Below, piece by piece: positions 38,517 through 48,633 of a DNA stretch of 64,000 nucleotides. The translations under genes were made by a program, and so were the position numbers. Each line of letters begins with the position of its first letter. The stretch's first letter is position 1. Source of the stretch: Zeimonas sediminis. GTDB lineage: Bacteria > Pseudomonadota > Gammaproteobacteria > Burkholderiales > Burkholderiaceae_E. Location of the stretch: positions 541,680-605,679 of the forward strand of contig NZ_JAMQYE010000002.1 in the NCBI RefSeq assembly GCF_023721795.1, given 5' to 3'. Under the pieces are notes generated by a model. That model saw only the letters and a list, made by a program, of their open reading frames with translations, searched no databases and was not told the origin of the DNA.

Positions 38517-38939
38517 ATGGAATGCACGGTCAGATGGACCGGCCTGAGCGGCATGAGCTTCGTCGCCGAAACCGGCAGCGGCCATGCGGTGGTGATGGAC
38601 GGCGCCCCGGAGGGCGGTGGCCGCAACCTCGCCCCCCGGCCGATGGAGATGGTGCTGCTCGGGACCGGCGGCTGCAGCGCCTACGACGTCGTCGTGATCC
38701 TGCGCAAGAGCGGACAGGACATCCGCGGCTGCGAGGTCCAGCTGAAGTCCGAGCGGGCTGAAACGGACCCGAAGGTCTTCACCCGGGTCCACTTCCATTT
38801 CGTCGTGCGCGGCCGCGGCCTGAAGCCGAACCTGGTCGAACGGGCGATCAAGCTGTCGCACGACAAGTACTGTTCGGCGTCGGCAATGATCGGCAAGACC
38901 GCCGAGATGACGCTGGACTGGGAGATCGTCGAGGACTGA
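38517..38939 (+). CDS. OsmC family peroxiredoxin-like protein
   Basis: Thiol peroxidase family protein of 140 residues. The two catalytic cysteines are present in GTGGCSAYDVVVIL and DKYCSASAMIGKTAEM, spaced as in the YhfA/OsmC subfamily. Likely reduces organic hydroperoxides. ATG 38517 is chosen for its CAGGAG ribosome site; the longer frame adds unrelated residues. Confidence 0.93.
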   Translation: MECTVRWTGLSGMSFVAETGSGHAVVMDGAPEGGGRNLAPRPMEMVLLGTGGCSAYDVVVILRKSGQDIRGCEVQLKSERAETDPKVFTRVHFHFVVRGRGLKPNLVERAIKLSHDKYCSASAMIGKTAEMTLDWEIVED

Positions 38940-38989
38940 CCGGTCGGCGGGCGCCGCATGCGCCGGCCGCGATCGCGCCAGTCTTCCCT

Positions 38990-39652
38990 CTAGAGGTAGT
39001 GCGCGGTGCCGGTCATCACCCTGGCGGCCATCCGCATGGCCAGCCGCACCGGCAGCGGCAGCTCGGCGCCACCGAGCCGCATCGCGTCCTCGGCGTGCCT
39101 CACCTCGTCTTCCTTCATCTGGTCGACGATCAGCCTGGAGCGCCGGTCGTCGGCAGGCAACCTGTCCATGTGGCCGGCCAGGTGCTCCTCGACCTGCCGC
39201 TCGGTCTCGGCCATGAAACCGAGGCTGACCCGGTCGCCGGCGCGGCCGGCCAGCATCCCCAGCGCGAAGGCGCCCGCGTACCAGAGGGGATTGAGCAGCG
39301 ACGGCCGGGCGCCGAGCTCGTCGAGCCGCTGGCGCGTCCAGGCGAGGTGATCGCCCTCCTCGACCGCGGCCTGCCTGAACTGGCGAGCGAGCGCCGGATC
39401 GGACGTGGTGGCCGCCTGCCCCTCGTAGAGTGCCTGCGCGCAGACCTCCCCGACGTGGTTCACCCGCATCAGCGCGCCCGATAGCCGGCGATCGTCGGGA
39501 CTGGCCGGTCCGTCGTCGGCAAGGCCGGCGGCCGGGTTCGGCCGGGTGGCCGGCACTGCGTCGGCCAGCGTGGCCATGGCGCGGCCCAGGCCGGCCAGCG
39601 ATCGATCCAGGGCGGATTCGCGGCGGAAGGCGGACGACGGGTTCGCGGACAT
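38990..39652 (-). CDS. coq7: Demethoxyubiquinone hydroxylase Coq7
   Basis: Di-iron monooxygenase that hydroxylates the 6-position of the ubiquinone precursor. 220 residues; iron ligands are in [37 protein letters not shown] and [12 protein letters not shown], the duplicated E...ExxH pattern. The Ala-rich N-terminus is family-typical in Burkholderiales. Divergent from the first porin gene. Confidence 0.95.
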   Translation of the reverse strand: MSANPSSAFRRESALDRSLAGLGRAMATLADAVPATRPNPAAGLADDGPASPDDRRLSGALMRVNHVGEVCAQALYEGQAATTSDPALARQFRQAAVEEGDHLAWTRQRLDELGARPSLLNPLWYAGAFALGMLAGRAGDRVSLGFMAETERQVEEHLAGHMDRLPADDRRSRLIVDQMKEDEVRHAEDAMRLGGAELPLPVRLAMRMAARVMTGTAHYL

Positions 39653-39869
39653 GGCCGACTCCGGGTGAGGCGCCCAAGGGGGCGGGCGCTCGAAGTGTTG
39701 CGTGGTGGCGACATCATAGCGTCGAAGCGCGGCGAAAGCCGCCGCGGCGCGGGCAGACCGTATCCGCGGCGGGCGGACGTCACCGATCTGCAATTGTCCA
39801 AACATACCTTGAGTCCACGCCGGCCCGCATCCGCGCGGCCGGCGTTTACAGCGCATCCAGGAGCTCAAG

Positions 39870-40910
39870 ATGAAGAAATCCCTCCTCGCCCTCGCGATCC
39901 TCGGCGCCTTCGCCGGCGGCGCCGCGGCCCAGGCCAACCTGACCCTGTACGGCATCGCCGACGTCGGCATCGGCATGGCCGACACCGACGGGCCGGGCAG
40001 CGACAGCGCGGTCAACGTGTTCGACAGCGTGCAGTCGAGCAGCCGGCTCGGCATCCGCGGCTCGGAAGACCTCGGCAACGGCCTGAAGGCCGTGTTCAAC
40101 ATCGAGGCCGCGGTCAACTACGACACCGGCGCCGCCAGCAGCCGGTTCTGGGGCCGCCGCGCGGTCGTCGGCCTGGCCGGCGGCTTCGGGGAGATCCGCC
40201 TCGGCCGCGACTACACCCCGGGCCGCTCGGTGATCGGCAAGACCGACGTGATGGACCTCGGCCTGTTCGGCAACTGGCTCACCTTCAGCGACAACGGCGG
40301 CGTCACCAGCCGCGCGAGCAACGGCCTGCACTACACCGGCAAGTTCGGCGGCGTCACGCTGCGGGCGATGTACGCGAGCGGCGAGGCCGACAACGTGAGC
40401 ACACCCTCGGGCGACGGCGACATGGTCGGAGTGTCGGCCGTCTACGAAGGCGGTCCGCTCACGGTGCAGGGCTACTACCAGAGCCGGGAGTTCGACAACG
40501 GCACCGGTGGCACCGATAGCGCGGACGAGTACGGCCTGGGCGCGCAGTACCGCTTCGGCGGCATCCGCGTGGCGCTGAACTACGGCATGGCGGACACCGA
40601 CCAGCCGGCCGGCGGCAGTGTCGAGCACCAGGCGATCGGTCTCGGCCTGGGCGCGAAGCTCGGCTCGGGCGAACTTCTGTTCAACTACATCCGGCAGGAA
40701 GTCGACGCGGCCGGCGACCCCGAAGCGAAGTCCTTCGCGATCGCCTACGTGCATCCGCTGTCCAAGCGCACGAACCTGTACGCGACCTACGGTCAGCTGA
40801 AGAACGAGGGCGGCGCCGCCTTCGAACTGGCCAAGGCCAGCGGCAGCGTGGGCGGCGCGGCGGACACCACGCCGAAGGCCTTCGCGGTCGGCGTGCGTCA
40901 CCGCTTCTGA
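39870..40910 (+). CDS. Omp32-type general porin 1
   Basis: Trimeric outer-membrane diffusion porin of the Gram-negative porin family, 346 residues. Signal peptide [20 protein letters not shown] with cleavage before [11 protein letters not shown]; barrel hallmarks are [40 protein letters not shown] (constriction-loop start) and the C-terminal AVGVRHRF ending in Phe, needed for assembly. CAGGAG lies 8 nt before the ATG. Paralogous to the porin 300 nt downstream. Contains no cysteine. Confidence 0.95.
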   Translation: MKKSLLALAILGAFAGGAAAQANLTLYGIADVGIGMADTDGPGSDSAVNVFDSVQSSSRLGIRGSEDLGNGLKAVFNIEAAVNYDTGAASSRFWGRRAVVGLAGGFGEIRLGRDYTPGRSVIGKTDVMDLGLFGNWLTFSDNGGVTSRASNGLHYTGKFGGVTLRAMYASGEADNVSTPSGDGDMVGVSAVYEGGPLTVQGYYQSREFDNGTGGTDSADEYGLGAQYRFGGIRVALNYGMADTDQPAGGSVEHQAIGLGLGAKLGSGELLFNYIRQEVDAAGDPEAKSFAIAYVHPLSKRTNLYATYGQLKNEGGAAFELAKASGSVGGAADTTPKAFAVGVRHRF

Positions 40911-41217
40911 CCGCGGACCGGGCGCGGCCGCCGGCCCAGGCCCAGGCCGGCGGCTCTCACCGGATCCGGTGTGCCGGCCGGCCCCGGCCCAGGGACTCCG
41001 ACAGGGTCGCAAGATCGAGTTCCGGGACAGACGCCCCGCTGTTGCGCCCCCGCGACAGAAATCCGTGAATCCGGTCACCGGATGGCCGCGACTGTTTGCC
41101 TGCCCCCCGAATTTGGCGAGAATAAGCCAACTTCTGTCCGGGGATGGCCACTGGCTGGTCCGGGGGGGTGCGGTGGCGTGGAGGCCGCCGATTTCCAGAA
41201 ACCTAGGAGATTGATCA
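40911..41217 (+). other. Inter-porin region
   Basis: No gene seen. A 10-bp perfect GC-rich hairpin (40927-40936 with 40945-40954) follows porin 1 but lacks a T-run, so it is at most a weak terminator. A possible promoter for porin 2 is TTTGCC (41095-41100) with AGAATA about 18 nt downstream; AGGAG precedes the porin 2 start at about 7 nt. Confidence 0.45.
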
Positions 41218-42291
41218 ATGAAGAAATCCCTGCTTGCTCTGGCCGTGCTCGGCGCCTTCGCCGGTGCCGCCGCTGCGCAGACCAACGTCACCCTGTACGG
41301 TATCGCCGACGCCGGCATCGGCATGATCGACGACGACGCGGTCGGTGGCGACTCGTACGTCAACGTCTTCTCGGGCGTCCAGTCGACCAGCCGCTTCGGC
41401 ATCCGCGGCACGGAAGATCTGGGCGGCGGCCTGAAGGCCCTGTTCAACATCGAAGCCGGCGTGAACTGGGACACCGGTGCCGCCGACAGCGTGTTCTGGC
41501 AGCGTCGCGCCGTCGTCGGCGTGGCCAGCAGCTGGGGCGAACTGCGCCTCGGCCGCGACTACACCCCCGGCTTTAGCGCGGCGGGCGCCACCGACGTGAT
41601 GGGCTATGGCCTGTTCGGCAACTGGCTGACCTTCACCGCCCAAGCCGGCAACCTGGGTATCACGACCCGTGCCAGCAACGGTCTGCACTACACCAGCCCG
41701 ACCTTCGGCAACACCAAGTGCGCGGCCACCCCGGCCCCGACCGAGTGCGGCGCGTTCGGCGGCGGTCTGAGCTTCCGTGCGATGTACGCCACCGGCGAAG
41801 ATCCGACCGGCAACAACACTGGCGACATGTACGGTCTGGCCGGCGTGTACAAAGGCGGCCCGCTGACGGTCCAGGCCTACTTCCAGTCGACCGACAACGG
41901 CACTGGCAACGACGACCAGTACGGCGCGGGTGCCCAGTACGTGGCCGGCATGTTCCGCGTCGCGTTCAATTACGGCATGGCCAAGCGTGACGACGGCGTC
42001 GAGCACGAGGGCATGGGTCTGGGCGCCGGCGTGAAGCTGGGCGGCGGCGAGCTGCTGGTCAACTACATCCAGCAGGAAGTCAACACCGCCGGCACGCCGA
42101 AGGCCACGTCGATCGGCGTCGGCTACGTGTACCCGCTGTCGAAGCGCACCAACGTGTACGCCACGTACGGCCAGCTCGACAACAAGAACGGCGCCAACTT
42201 CGGTCTGCGTTACTCGCAGTCGGTCGTCGGTGCCGGCGGCGTGGATCGCGACCCGAGCGCCTTCGCGGTCGGCGTCCGCCACTTCTTCTGA
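41218..42291 (+). CDS. Omp32-type general porin 2
   Basis: 357-residue paralogue of the preceding porin with the same layout: signal peptide [20 protein letters not shown], first strand QTNVTLYGIADAGIG, RRAVVGVASSWGELRLGRDY before loop 3, and terminal AVGVRHFF. It differs by an extra loop containing two cysteines ten residues apart (CAATPAPTEC), where porin 1 has none; they could form a surface disulfide. Codons are less GC-extreme than neighbours (many GGT/CGT), as expected for a highly expressed gene. A strong terminator follows. Confidence 0.95.
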   Translation: MKKSLLALAVLGAFAGAAAAQTNVTLYGIADAGIGMIDDDAVGGDSYVNVFSGVQSTSRFGIRGTEDLGGGLKALFNIEAGVNWDTGAADSVFWQRRAVVGVASSWGELRLGRDYTPGFSAAGATDVMGYGLFGNWLTFTAQAGNLGITTRASNGLHYTSPTFGNTKCAATPAPTECGAFGGGLSFRAMYATGEDPTGNNTGDMYGLAGVYKGGPLTVQAYFQSTDNGTGNDDQYGAGAQYVAGMFRVAFNYGMAKRDDGVEHEGMGLGAGVKLGGGELLVNYIQQEVNTAGTPKATSIGVGYVYPLSKRTNVYATYGQLDNKNGANFGLRYSQSVVGAGGVDRDPSAFAVGVRHFF

Positions 42292-42348
42292 GTCGACGCA
42301 GGCTCTGCCCTGCAGCCACCGCCTGACGGCGGTGGCCGACGAAGAGTC

Positions 42349-42378
42349 AAAGCGCCGGGGCAACCCGGCGCTTTTTTT
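42349..42378 (+). terminator. Rho-independent terminator of porin 2
   Basis: Perfect 11-bp stem AAAGCGCCGGG (42349-42359) with CCCGGCGCTTT (42364-42374), loop GCAA, ending in a run of eight T. A second hairpin (GCCACCGCC/GGCGGTGGC, 42315-42336) lies just before it. Confidence 0.95.
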
Positions 42379-42586
42379 CATGTCTGTCGGCGGACGAGCC
42401 TGCCCGCGTCGCAAAGGCCCGTTCCAGCCTGCGCCGCAAACAGCCGTCCCGACCCGAAAGCGGTCCCCGCAGTCCGCCGGGCGCCTCCCCTCCGGGAAAG
42501 GATTGCCCCTTCCGGGCGACCGCCTTCCCCATGCAGACCCGTTCTTCGCCGGACATCGCGCCCCGTCACCGGGCGCGCCGCCTGCC

Positions 42587-43540
42587 GTGATCCGCCGCTG
42601 GCGAAGCCTGGCGGTCGCGCTGGCCCTGCTGGCCGCGGCCGGCGGCTGCGCCACGCTGGACAACTGGCAGCGGCAAGCGATCTTCCAGGTCGGCCACGCA
42701 CAGACCCGCTGGTACAGCGAGCCGCCGCCCGGCACCGAGCGCTTCGACCTGCTGCTGGAGAACGGCCACCGGGTCCACGCCTGGTACCTGCCGTCGGCCT
42801 CCGATCCCGATGGCGCGCCGACCGTGCTGTACCTGCACGGCTCGCGCTGGAACCTGCACAACAGTGTGTTCCGGCTGCGCCGCTGGCACGAGCTCGGCTT
42901 CAACATGCTGGCGATCGACTACCGCGGCTTCGGCGACAGCACGCCGCTGCTGCCCAGCGAGGACAGCGCCTTCGAGGACGTGCTGGCCGGCTTCGACGAA
43001 CTGCAGCGCCGCCAGCCCGACCCGTCGAAGCGCTTCGTCTACGGCCACAGCCTGGGCGGCGCCCTGGCGATCCGGCTGGCGGCCGAGAACGGGCGCCTGC
43101 TGTCGCGCGACGCCTACGAAGCGGATCGGGAGTCGCCCGGCCCGGTCTCGCCTGGACCCGGCGCTTTGGCCGGCGTGGTCGTCGAGTCGAGCTTCACCAG
43201 CATCGCGGAGCTCGCGAAGGGCACGAAGTGGGGCTGGCTGCCGGGCCTCGGATGGCTGGTCACGCAGCGCTTCGATTCGCTCGACCGTGTCGCCAAAGTG
43301 GACGAACCACTGCTGTTCATCCACGGCACCGGCGACAGGGTGGTGCCGCACGAGATGAGCGACCGGCTGCACGCCACGGCCAACGGCGTGCGCGGCGGGC
43401 TGAAGCAACTGCTGAAGGTCGAGGGCGCCTCGCACTCTGGCGTGAGCCGCTCGGGCGGCGAGGCCTACGAGCGCGCGGTGCGGGAGTTCGTGGAGGCGGC
43501 GAGCGGGCTGCTGCGCCGCCCGCCTGCCGCCCGCGGGTGA
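42587..43540 (+). CDS. Alpha/beta-hydrolase lipoprotein
   Basis: Exported hydrolase of about 317 residues. From GTG 42587 the product has a lipoprotein signal peptide ending LLAAAGGC, so Cys is the lipidated residue. The hydrolase core has the oxyanion region VLYLHGSRWNLHNS, nucleophile elbow YGHSLGGALA, acid in FIHGTGDRVVPHE and His in EGASHSGVS. It resembles the BEM46/YfhR-like family; the natural ester or peptide substrate is unknown. The start is uncertain because no good ribosome site precedes the GTG; an in-frame ATG at 42380 gives a longer N-terminus that would bury the signal peptide. Confidence 0.85.
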   Translation: MIRRWRSLAVALALLAAAGGCATLDNWQRQAIFQVGHAQTRWYSEPPPGTERFDLLLENGHRVHAWYLPSASDPDGAPTVLYLHGSRWNLHNSVFRLRRWHELGFNMLAIDYRGFGDSTPLLPSEDSAFEDVLAGFDELQRRQPDPSKRFVYGHSLGGALAIRLAAENGRLLSRDAYEADRESPGPVSPGPGALAGVVVESSFTSIAELAKGTKWGWLPGLGWLVTQRFDSLDRVAKVDEPLLFIHGTGDRVVPHEMSDRLHATANGVRGGLKQLLKVEGASHSGVSRSGGEAYERAVREFVEAASGLLRRPPAARG

Positions 43541-43582
43541 GGCCCGCGGCCGGAACCAGCCACCGGGCCCGACGCGCGCGCC

Positions 43583-45295
43583 TCAGGCAGCCTTCTTCTT
43601 CAGCGCCTCGTCGCGCAGCTCGCGCCGGAGGATCTTGCCGACGTTGGTCTTCGGCAGCTCGGTGCGGAACTCGATGTGCCTGGGCTTCTTGTAGCCGGTC
43701 AGGTTCTCGGCGCAGAACTGCATCAGCTCGCGCTCGGTGAGCCCCGGGTCCTTGCGGACCACGAAGGCCTTGACCGCCTCGCCCGAGTTCTCGTCGGGCA
43801 CGCCGACGACCGCGGCCTCGAGCACGCCGGGGTGCATCGCGATGACTTCCTCGACCTCGTTCGGGTACACGTTGAAGCCCGAGACCAGGATCATGTCCTT
43901 CTTGCGGTCGACGATCTTCACGTAGCCGCGCTCGTCCATGACCCCGACGTCGCCCGACTTGAAGAAGCCGTCTGCGGTCATGACCTTGGCGGTTTCCTCG
44001 GGGCGGTTCCAGTAGCCGGCCATCACCTGCGGGCCGCGGATCGCGATCTCGCCGCGCTCGCCGAGCGGCACCAGGTTGCCGTCGTCGTCGAGGATCGCGA
44101 TCTCGGTCGACGGCAGCGGCAGTCCGATCGTCCCCGAGTACTCGTCGGTGTCGGTCGGGTTGCAGACCGCCGACGGCGAGGTTTCCGACAGGCCGTAGCC
44201 CTCGCAGATCGGGCAGCCGGTGATCTCGAGCCAGCGGTCGGCCACCGCCTTCTGCACCGCCATGCCGCCGCCGTTGGACACGCGCAGGCCCGAGAAGTCG
44301 AGCTTCCCGAACTCCTCGTTGTGCGCCAGCGCGTTGTACAGCGTGTTGACCGCCGGGAAGGTGTTGATCCTGTAGGGCCGGATCTCCTTGATCAGCGCCG
44401 GGATGTCGCGCGGATTCGGGATCAGGACGTTCAGGCCGCCGGTGCGCATGCCGAGCAGGCAGCAGACGGTCAGCGCGAAGATGTGATACAGCGGCAGCGC
44501 GCAGACGGTGACCAGCTGCTCGGGCGGCGCCGGCCGCTTCGGGTCGTGCAGCGCCGGCTGCATCCAGGCCTCGGACTGCAGCACGTTGGCGATCACGTTG
44601 CGGTGGACCAGCGTGGCGCCCTTGGAAACCCCGGTGGTGCCGCCGGTGTACTGCAGGAAGGCCGGATCGTCGTGACCGATCTCGGCCTTGCGGAAGGCCT
44701 GGCGCTCGCCCTCGGCCAGCGCGTCGTTGAAACGGGTGACGTTGTGCAGCTCGAAGGGCGGCACGATCTTCTTCAGGTGCCGCACCGCGAAGTTGATGAA
44801 GTTGCCCTTCGCGAAGCCGAGCATGTCGCCCATCGAGGCCAGCACGACCTCCTTGACCTGCGTGTGGCCGACGACCTGCTGCAGCGTGTGGGCGAAGTTC
44901 TCGAGGATGACGATCGCCTTCGCGCCGGAGTCCTTCAGCTGGTGCTCGAGCTCGCGCGGCGTGTACAGCGGATTCACGTTCACGACCACCAGGCCGGCGC
45001 GCAGCACGCCGGCGATCGCGACCGGGTACTGGAGCACGTTGGGCATCATGATCGCCACCCGGTCGCCCTTCTGCAGGCCCTTGCCCTGCAGGAAGGCGGC
45101 CAGCGCCTTCGACTTCTCGTCGACCTCGCCGAAGGTGATCTCCCGTCCGAAGCCCACGTAGGCCTTGCGGTCGCGGTACTTCTCGAAGGCCTCCTCGATC
45201 AGGTGGACCAGCGACGAGTACTGTTTCCAGTCGATGTCGGCCGGCACCGCGCTCGGGTAGCTCTTGAGCCAGAAGCGCTCGATCTTCGTGTCCAT
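43583..45295 (-). CDS. fadD: Long-chain fatty acid-CoA ligase
   Basis: AMP-forming acyl-CoA synthetase activating fatty acids for beta-oxidation. 570 residues; P-loop LQYTGGTTGVSKGATLVHRN, adenine motif YGLSETSP, and C-terminal VDRKKDMILVSGFNVYPNE with the catalytic Lys in TNVGKILRRELRD. ATG 45295 matches the family start (MDTKIERFWLKSYP). Possibly shares substrates with the acetoacetyl-CoA synthetase at 60-62 kb. Confidence 0.95.
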   Translation of the reverse strand: MDTKIERFWLKSYPSAVPADIDWKQYSSLVHLIEEAFEKYRDRKAYVGFGREITFGEVDEKSKALAAFLQGKGLQKGDRVAIMMPNVLQYPVAIAGVLRAGLVVVNVNPLYTPRELEHQLKDSGAKAIVILENFAHTLQQVVGHTQVKEVVLASMGDMLGFAKGNFINFAVRHLKKIVPPFELHNVTRFNDALAEGERQAFRKAEIGHDDPAFLQYTGGTTGVSKGATLVHRNVIANVLQSEAWMQPALHDPKRPAPPEQLVTVCALPLYHIFALTVCCLLGMRTGGLNVLIPNPRDIPALIKEIRPYRINTFPAVNTLYNALAHNEEFGKLDFSGLRVSNGGGMAVQKAVADRWLEITGCPICEGYGLSETSPSAVCNPTDTDEYSGTIGLPLPSTEIAILDDDGNLVPLGERGEIAIRGPQVMAGYWNRPEETAKVMTADGFFKSGDVGVMDERGYVKIVDRKKDMILVSGFNVYPNEVEEVIAMHPGVLEAAVVGVPDENSGEAVKAFVVRKDPGLTERELMQFCAENLTGYKKPRHIEFRTELPKTNVGKILRRELRDEALKKKAA

Positions 45296-45314
45296 TTTGG
45301 TCGTCGTCTCCGTG

Positions 45315-46439
45315 TCATCGTTCCGCCGTCGTCGCGGCGGTCGCGGCAATCTTACCCGGAGCGACGCCCGGTTCCCCGGCGAGCCCCGCCAGCGCCTGCG
45401 CCCTTTCGGGCGCCGACAGCTTCGCCAGCGCCGAGGCCGCGTCGTGGAAGCGCGAGAGGTTCCCGCCCTCGCGCGCGAGCAGCGCGCTGAAGGCGGGCAC
45501 CAGGTCGTTGTAGGCCGCCACCGAGGCCAGGTGCGCGGTGGTCAGCGGACGGGCGAACCAGCGGTCGTAGCCCGCGAAGCCGCCCCAGCGCTCGCGCAGG
45601 GCCGCGTAGTCGGCCCGCAGGGCGTCGAAGACCGCGTCGCGGCCGGCGCGCTTGTCGGCCTCGGGCAGGGCCGACGCGAACAGGCGCTCCAGCGATTCGC
45701 GGTGCCGGCGCAGCAGCGCCAGGAAATCGGCCCGGCGCGCCGAGTGCTGCCGCCAGGCCTCGCGCAGCGCCGGATCGCCGCCCGCCGCGATCCGTGTCTC
45801 GAGCCAGCGCTCGACGCCGGCCCGCTCGACCGCGGTGGCGTAGGACTCGTTGAAGGTCGAGTCGCCCTTCAGGTACACACGCTGGTGGGCAAGCTCGTGG
45901 AAGACCAGCCGGGCGAGCTCGACCTCGTGACGGTTCACGAAGGTGCTCAGCAGCGGATCGGAGAACCAGCCCAGCGTGGAGTAGGCCGGCACGCCGGTCA
46001 CGAAGGCCTCGTAGCCGTCCGCCCGAAGGCGCTCGGCGAAGGCCTCGGCATCGTCCTGGTCGAAGTAGCCGCGGTAGGCGACGCAGCCGGCCACCGGGAA
46101 GCACCACTGACGCAGCTTCAGCGACAGCGGCGGCGCGGCGAACACGTTCCAGACCACGAAGGGCCGGTCGAGCGCCACGTAGCGGGTGTAGCTGTCGTTG
46201 TCGGGCAGCGCGAGCTCGCGCGATGCGAAGGCGCGGATCTCGAGCGCGAGCCTCAGCCGCTCGCGCAGTCGCTGGTCGGTGGCCGGGTCGGCGATCAGCG
46301 CGGCCGCCGGCTCGGCGCGACGGATCAGGTCGAGATGGCCGGCCGCCGACTGCCACCAGTAGCGCGGGCCGTCGTCCCAGGCGGCGCAGCCGGACAGCAG
46401 CGTCGCCAGCAGCAGGGGCAGCCAGCGCCCGCGCGTCAT
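45315..46439 (-). CDS. Zinc-dependent aminopeptidase lipoprotein
   Basis: 374-residue protein with a lipoprotein signal peptide (LPLLLATLLSGC) and the zinc motif VFHELAHQRVY followed by the third ligand Glu in TFNESYATAVE. The sequence matches the putative aminopeptidase family common in Burkholderiales (segments YVALDRPFVVWNVFAAP, GWFSDPLLSTFV). Starts 5 nt after the molybdopterin enzyme's stop and so is probably co-transcribed, although no functional link is evident. Confidence 0.88.
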   Translation of the reverse strand: MTRGRWLPLLLATLLSGCAAWDDGPRYWWQSAAGHLDLIRRAEPAAALIADPATDQRLRERLRLALEIRAFASRELALPDNDSYTRYVALDRPFVVWNVFAAPPLSLKLRQWCFPVAGCVAYRGYFDQDDAEAFAERLRADGYEAFVTGVPAYSTLGWFSDPLLSTFVNRHEVELARLVFHELAHQRVYLKGDSTFNESYATAVERAGVERWLETRIAAGGDPALREAWRQHSARRADFLALLRRHRESLERLFASALPEADKRAGRDAVFDALRADYAALRERWGGFAGYDRWFARPLTTAHLASVAAYNDLVPAFSALLAREGGNLSRFHDAASALAKLSAPERAQALAGLAGEPGVAPGKIAATAATTAER

Positions 46440-46444
46440 GGCCG

Positions 46445-48583
46445 TCAGCCCGCCGGCGCGCGCCGCAACTCGACCAGGCAGTCGTAGAAGGTCGGGCCGC
46501 GCCCCAGGTCGGTGATCGCCTGGCTGGTCACCGCGTTGACGTTGCGCCCGCCCTGGGTGAGCTTGTGCCACCAGATGCCCCAGGCGACGACCACGCCGGT
46601 GCGGGCCCGGTCGCTGACGCTGGCCTTCGCCAGGAAGCGGCCGCGGTCGTTGAACGCCTCGACCAAGTCGCCGTCGGCGATGCCGCGCGCGGCGGCGTCT
46701 TCGGGATGGATCTCGATGGCCGGCTCGCGCTCGGAAGCCCGCAGGCTGGGCACGTTCACGAAGCTGGAGTTCAGGAAGGTGCGCGCCGGCGGCGAGATCA
46801 TCGCCAGCGGGTAGCGCGCGGCCAGCGCCGGGTTGGAGGCCGCCGACTCGTAGGGCGGCACCCAGTCGGGCAAGGGATCGAGCCCCTGGTCGGCCAGCCG
46901 CTGGCTGTAGAACTCGCAGCGGCCCGAGGGGCTGGGGAAGCCCCCCTGCGCGAAGGGCGCCGGCGCGTGGCGCATCTTGGTCCAGCCCTCGCGCCTGAGC
47001 TGCTCGAGCGAGGCGCCGACCTGCGGCGAGTTCCAGTCCATCGAGTCGCGGACGATCTCCTCGTCGCTGGCGCGCAGCGCGGGCTCGTCGAAGCCCATCC
47101 GGGCCGCCAGCTCGCGGAACACGTCGCTGTTGGGGCGGGCCTGGCCGAGCGGCGCGATCGCCGGGTTGTTGGCCAGCACGTACCAGTGGCCGTAGGTCTT
47201 GTGGACGTCGAAGTGCTCGAGCTGGGTGGTGGCCGGCAGCAGCCAGTCCGCGTAGTCGGCGGTGTCGGTCTGGAAGTGCTCGAGCACCACGGTGAACAGG
47301 TCCTCGCGCGCGAATCCGGCGATCACCTTCTCGGACTCGGGCGCGACCGCGACCGGGTTCGAGTTGTAGACGACGACCGCCTCGATCGGCGGGTCGGCCG
47401 ACAGCAGCGCGTCGCCGATCTGCACCATGTTGATCGTGCGCGGCGGCTTCTCGGGCCAGCCGGGCATCAGCTCGGGCCGGACCTGCCGGCCCGGGGTGAC
47501 CGGCACCATGTGGCTGGAGCTGAGCAGCATGCCGCCCGCCGGGTCGCGCCAGGCGCCGATCAGCGCCGGCAGCGACGCGATCGCGCGCACCCCGTTGGCG
47601 CCGCCGTGGGTGCGCTGCATCCCGTAGTTCAGCCGGATCGCGGCCGGCCGCGTCGTGGCGTAGTCGCGCGCCAGGCCGACGACCTCTTCCACGGTGATGC
47701 CGCAGATCTGGGCGACCCGCTCGGGCGGGTACTGCGCGGCCCGCTCGGCGAGCGCCTCGAAGCCCAGCGTGTAGCGCTCGATGTAGTCGCGATCGAGCCG
47801 GTCCTCGGCGATCAGCAGGTTCATCATGCCGAGCGCCAGCGCCGCGTCGGTGCCTGGCATCAGCGCCACGTGCTGGTGGCACTTCAGCGCGGTGTCGCTT
47901 CGGTATGGGTCGATCGCGACCAGCTTGGCGCCTCGCCGCTTGGCCTGCTGCGCGAAGGTCCAGAAGTGCAGGTTCGAGGTGATCGAGTTCGAACCCCAGA
48001 TCAGGATCAGCCCCGAGTCGGCAAAGCGCTCGACGTCCATGCCGACCGCCCCGCCCAGCGTGTAGGTGAGCCCGGCGATCCCCGGCGACGAGCAGATCGT
48101 GCGGTCGAGCTGCGAGGCGCCCAGCCGGTGGAAGAAGCGGCTGCCCATGCCCTCGCCCTGGACCCAGCCCATGGTGCCGGCGTAGCTGTAGGGCAGGATG
48201 CGCTGCGGGTCGCGGGCGGCGATCGCCTTCAGCCTGCTCGTGATGTCGGAGAGCGCTTCGTCCCAGGTGGCCGGCTCGAAGCGCCCCTCGCCCTTGCGGC
48301 CGACCCGGCGCATCGGCGTGAGGATCCGGTCGGGCGAATAGGTGCGCTCGGTGTAGCGGGACACCTTGGTGCACAGCGCGCCGTGGGTGCCCGGGTGATC
48401 GGGATCGCCTGCCACCTTCACCGCCTTGCCGTCGCGCACCGTGACCAGCAGCGCGCAGGTGTCGGGGCAGTCGTGCGGGCAGGCGCCGCGAACGACGGTC
48501 TCGGCCGCGTCGGCCGCGGCCGGTCCGGGGGCCGGCCCCGGAGCGCCGGACGTCGAGGTCAGGGAAGCCTGTGAAATGTCCAT
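46445..48583 (-). CDS. Molybdopterin-dependent oxidoreductase, DMSO reductase family
   Basis: 712-residue catalytic protein. The N-terminal 4Fe-4S site is CPHDCPDTCALLV with the fourth Cys in GALCTKVSRY; molybdopterin-binding segments include PYSYAGTMGWVQGEG, LILIWGSNSITSNLHFW and the C-terminal EIHPEDAAARGIADGDLVE. No twin-arginine signal is seen, so it is predicted cytoplasmic. Substrate cannot be assigned: biotin-sulfoxide, thiosulfate and formate-type relatives all have this layout. No electron-transfer partner subunit is adjacent. Divergent from the M20/ABC transporter operon. Confidence 0.92.
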   Translation of the reverse strand: MDISQASLTSTSGAPGPAPGPAAADAAETVVRGACPHDCPDTCALLVTVRDGKAVKVAGDPDHPGTHGALCTKVSRYTERTYSPDRILTPMRRVGRKGEGRFEPATWDEALSDITSRLKAIAARDPQRILPYSYAGTMGWVQGEGMGSRFFHRLGASQLDRTICSSPGIAGLTYTLGGAVGMDVERFADSGLILIWGSNSITSNLHFWTFAQQAKRRGAKLVAIDPYRSDTALKCHQHVALMPGTDAALALGMMNLLIAEDRLDRDYIERYTLGFEALAERAAQYPPERVAQICGITVEEVVGLARDYATTRPAAIRLNYGMQRTHGGANGVRAIASLPALIGAWRDPAGGMLLSSSHMVPVTPGRQVRPELMPGWPEKPPRTINMVQIGDALLSADPPIEAVVVYNSNPVAVAPESEKVIAGFAREDLFTVVLEHFQTDTADYADWLLPATTQLEHFDVHKTYGHWYVLANNPAIAPLGQARPNSDVFRELAARMGFDEPALRASDEEIVRDSMDWNSPQVGASLEQLRREGWTKMRHAPAPFAQGGFPSPSGRCEFYSQRLADQGLDPLPDWVPPYESAASNPALAARYPLAMISPPARTFLNSSFVNVPSLRASEREPAIEIHPEDAAARGIADGDLVEAFNDRGRFLAKASVSDRARTGVVVAWGIWWHKLTQGGRNVNAVTSQAITDLGRGPTFYDCLVELRRAPAG

Positions 48584-48633
48584 CGGATACCCGCAGAAGG
48601 CGCCCTCCGGGCGCGCGTTCGCACAATTCTCGA

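Noticed and set aside
45315..48626. A single 1103-codon protein spanning the aminopeptidase and the molybdopterin enzyme regions
   Set aside because: The upstream two thirds are the wrong frame of the molybdopterin oxidoreductase; the aminopeptidase has its own ATG and lipoprotein signal at 46439.
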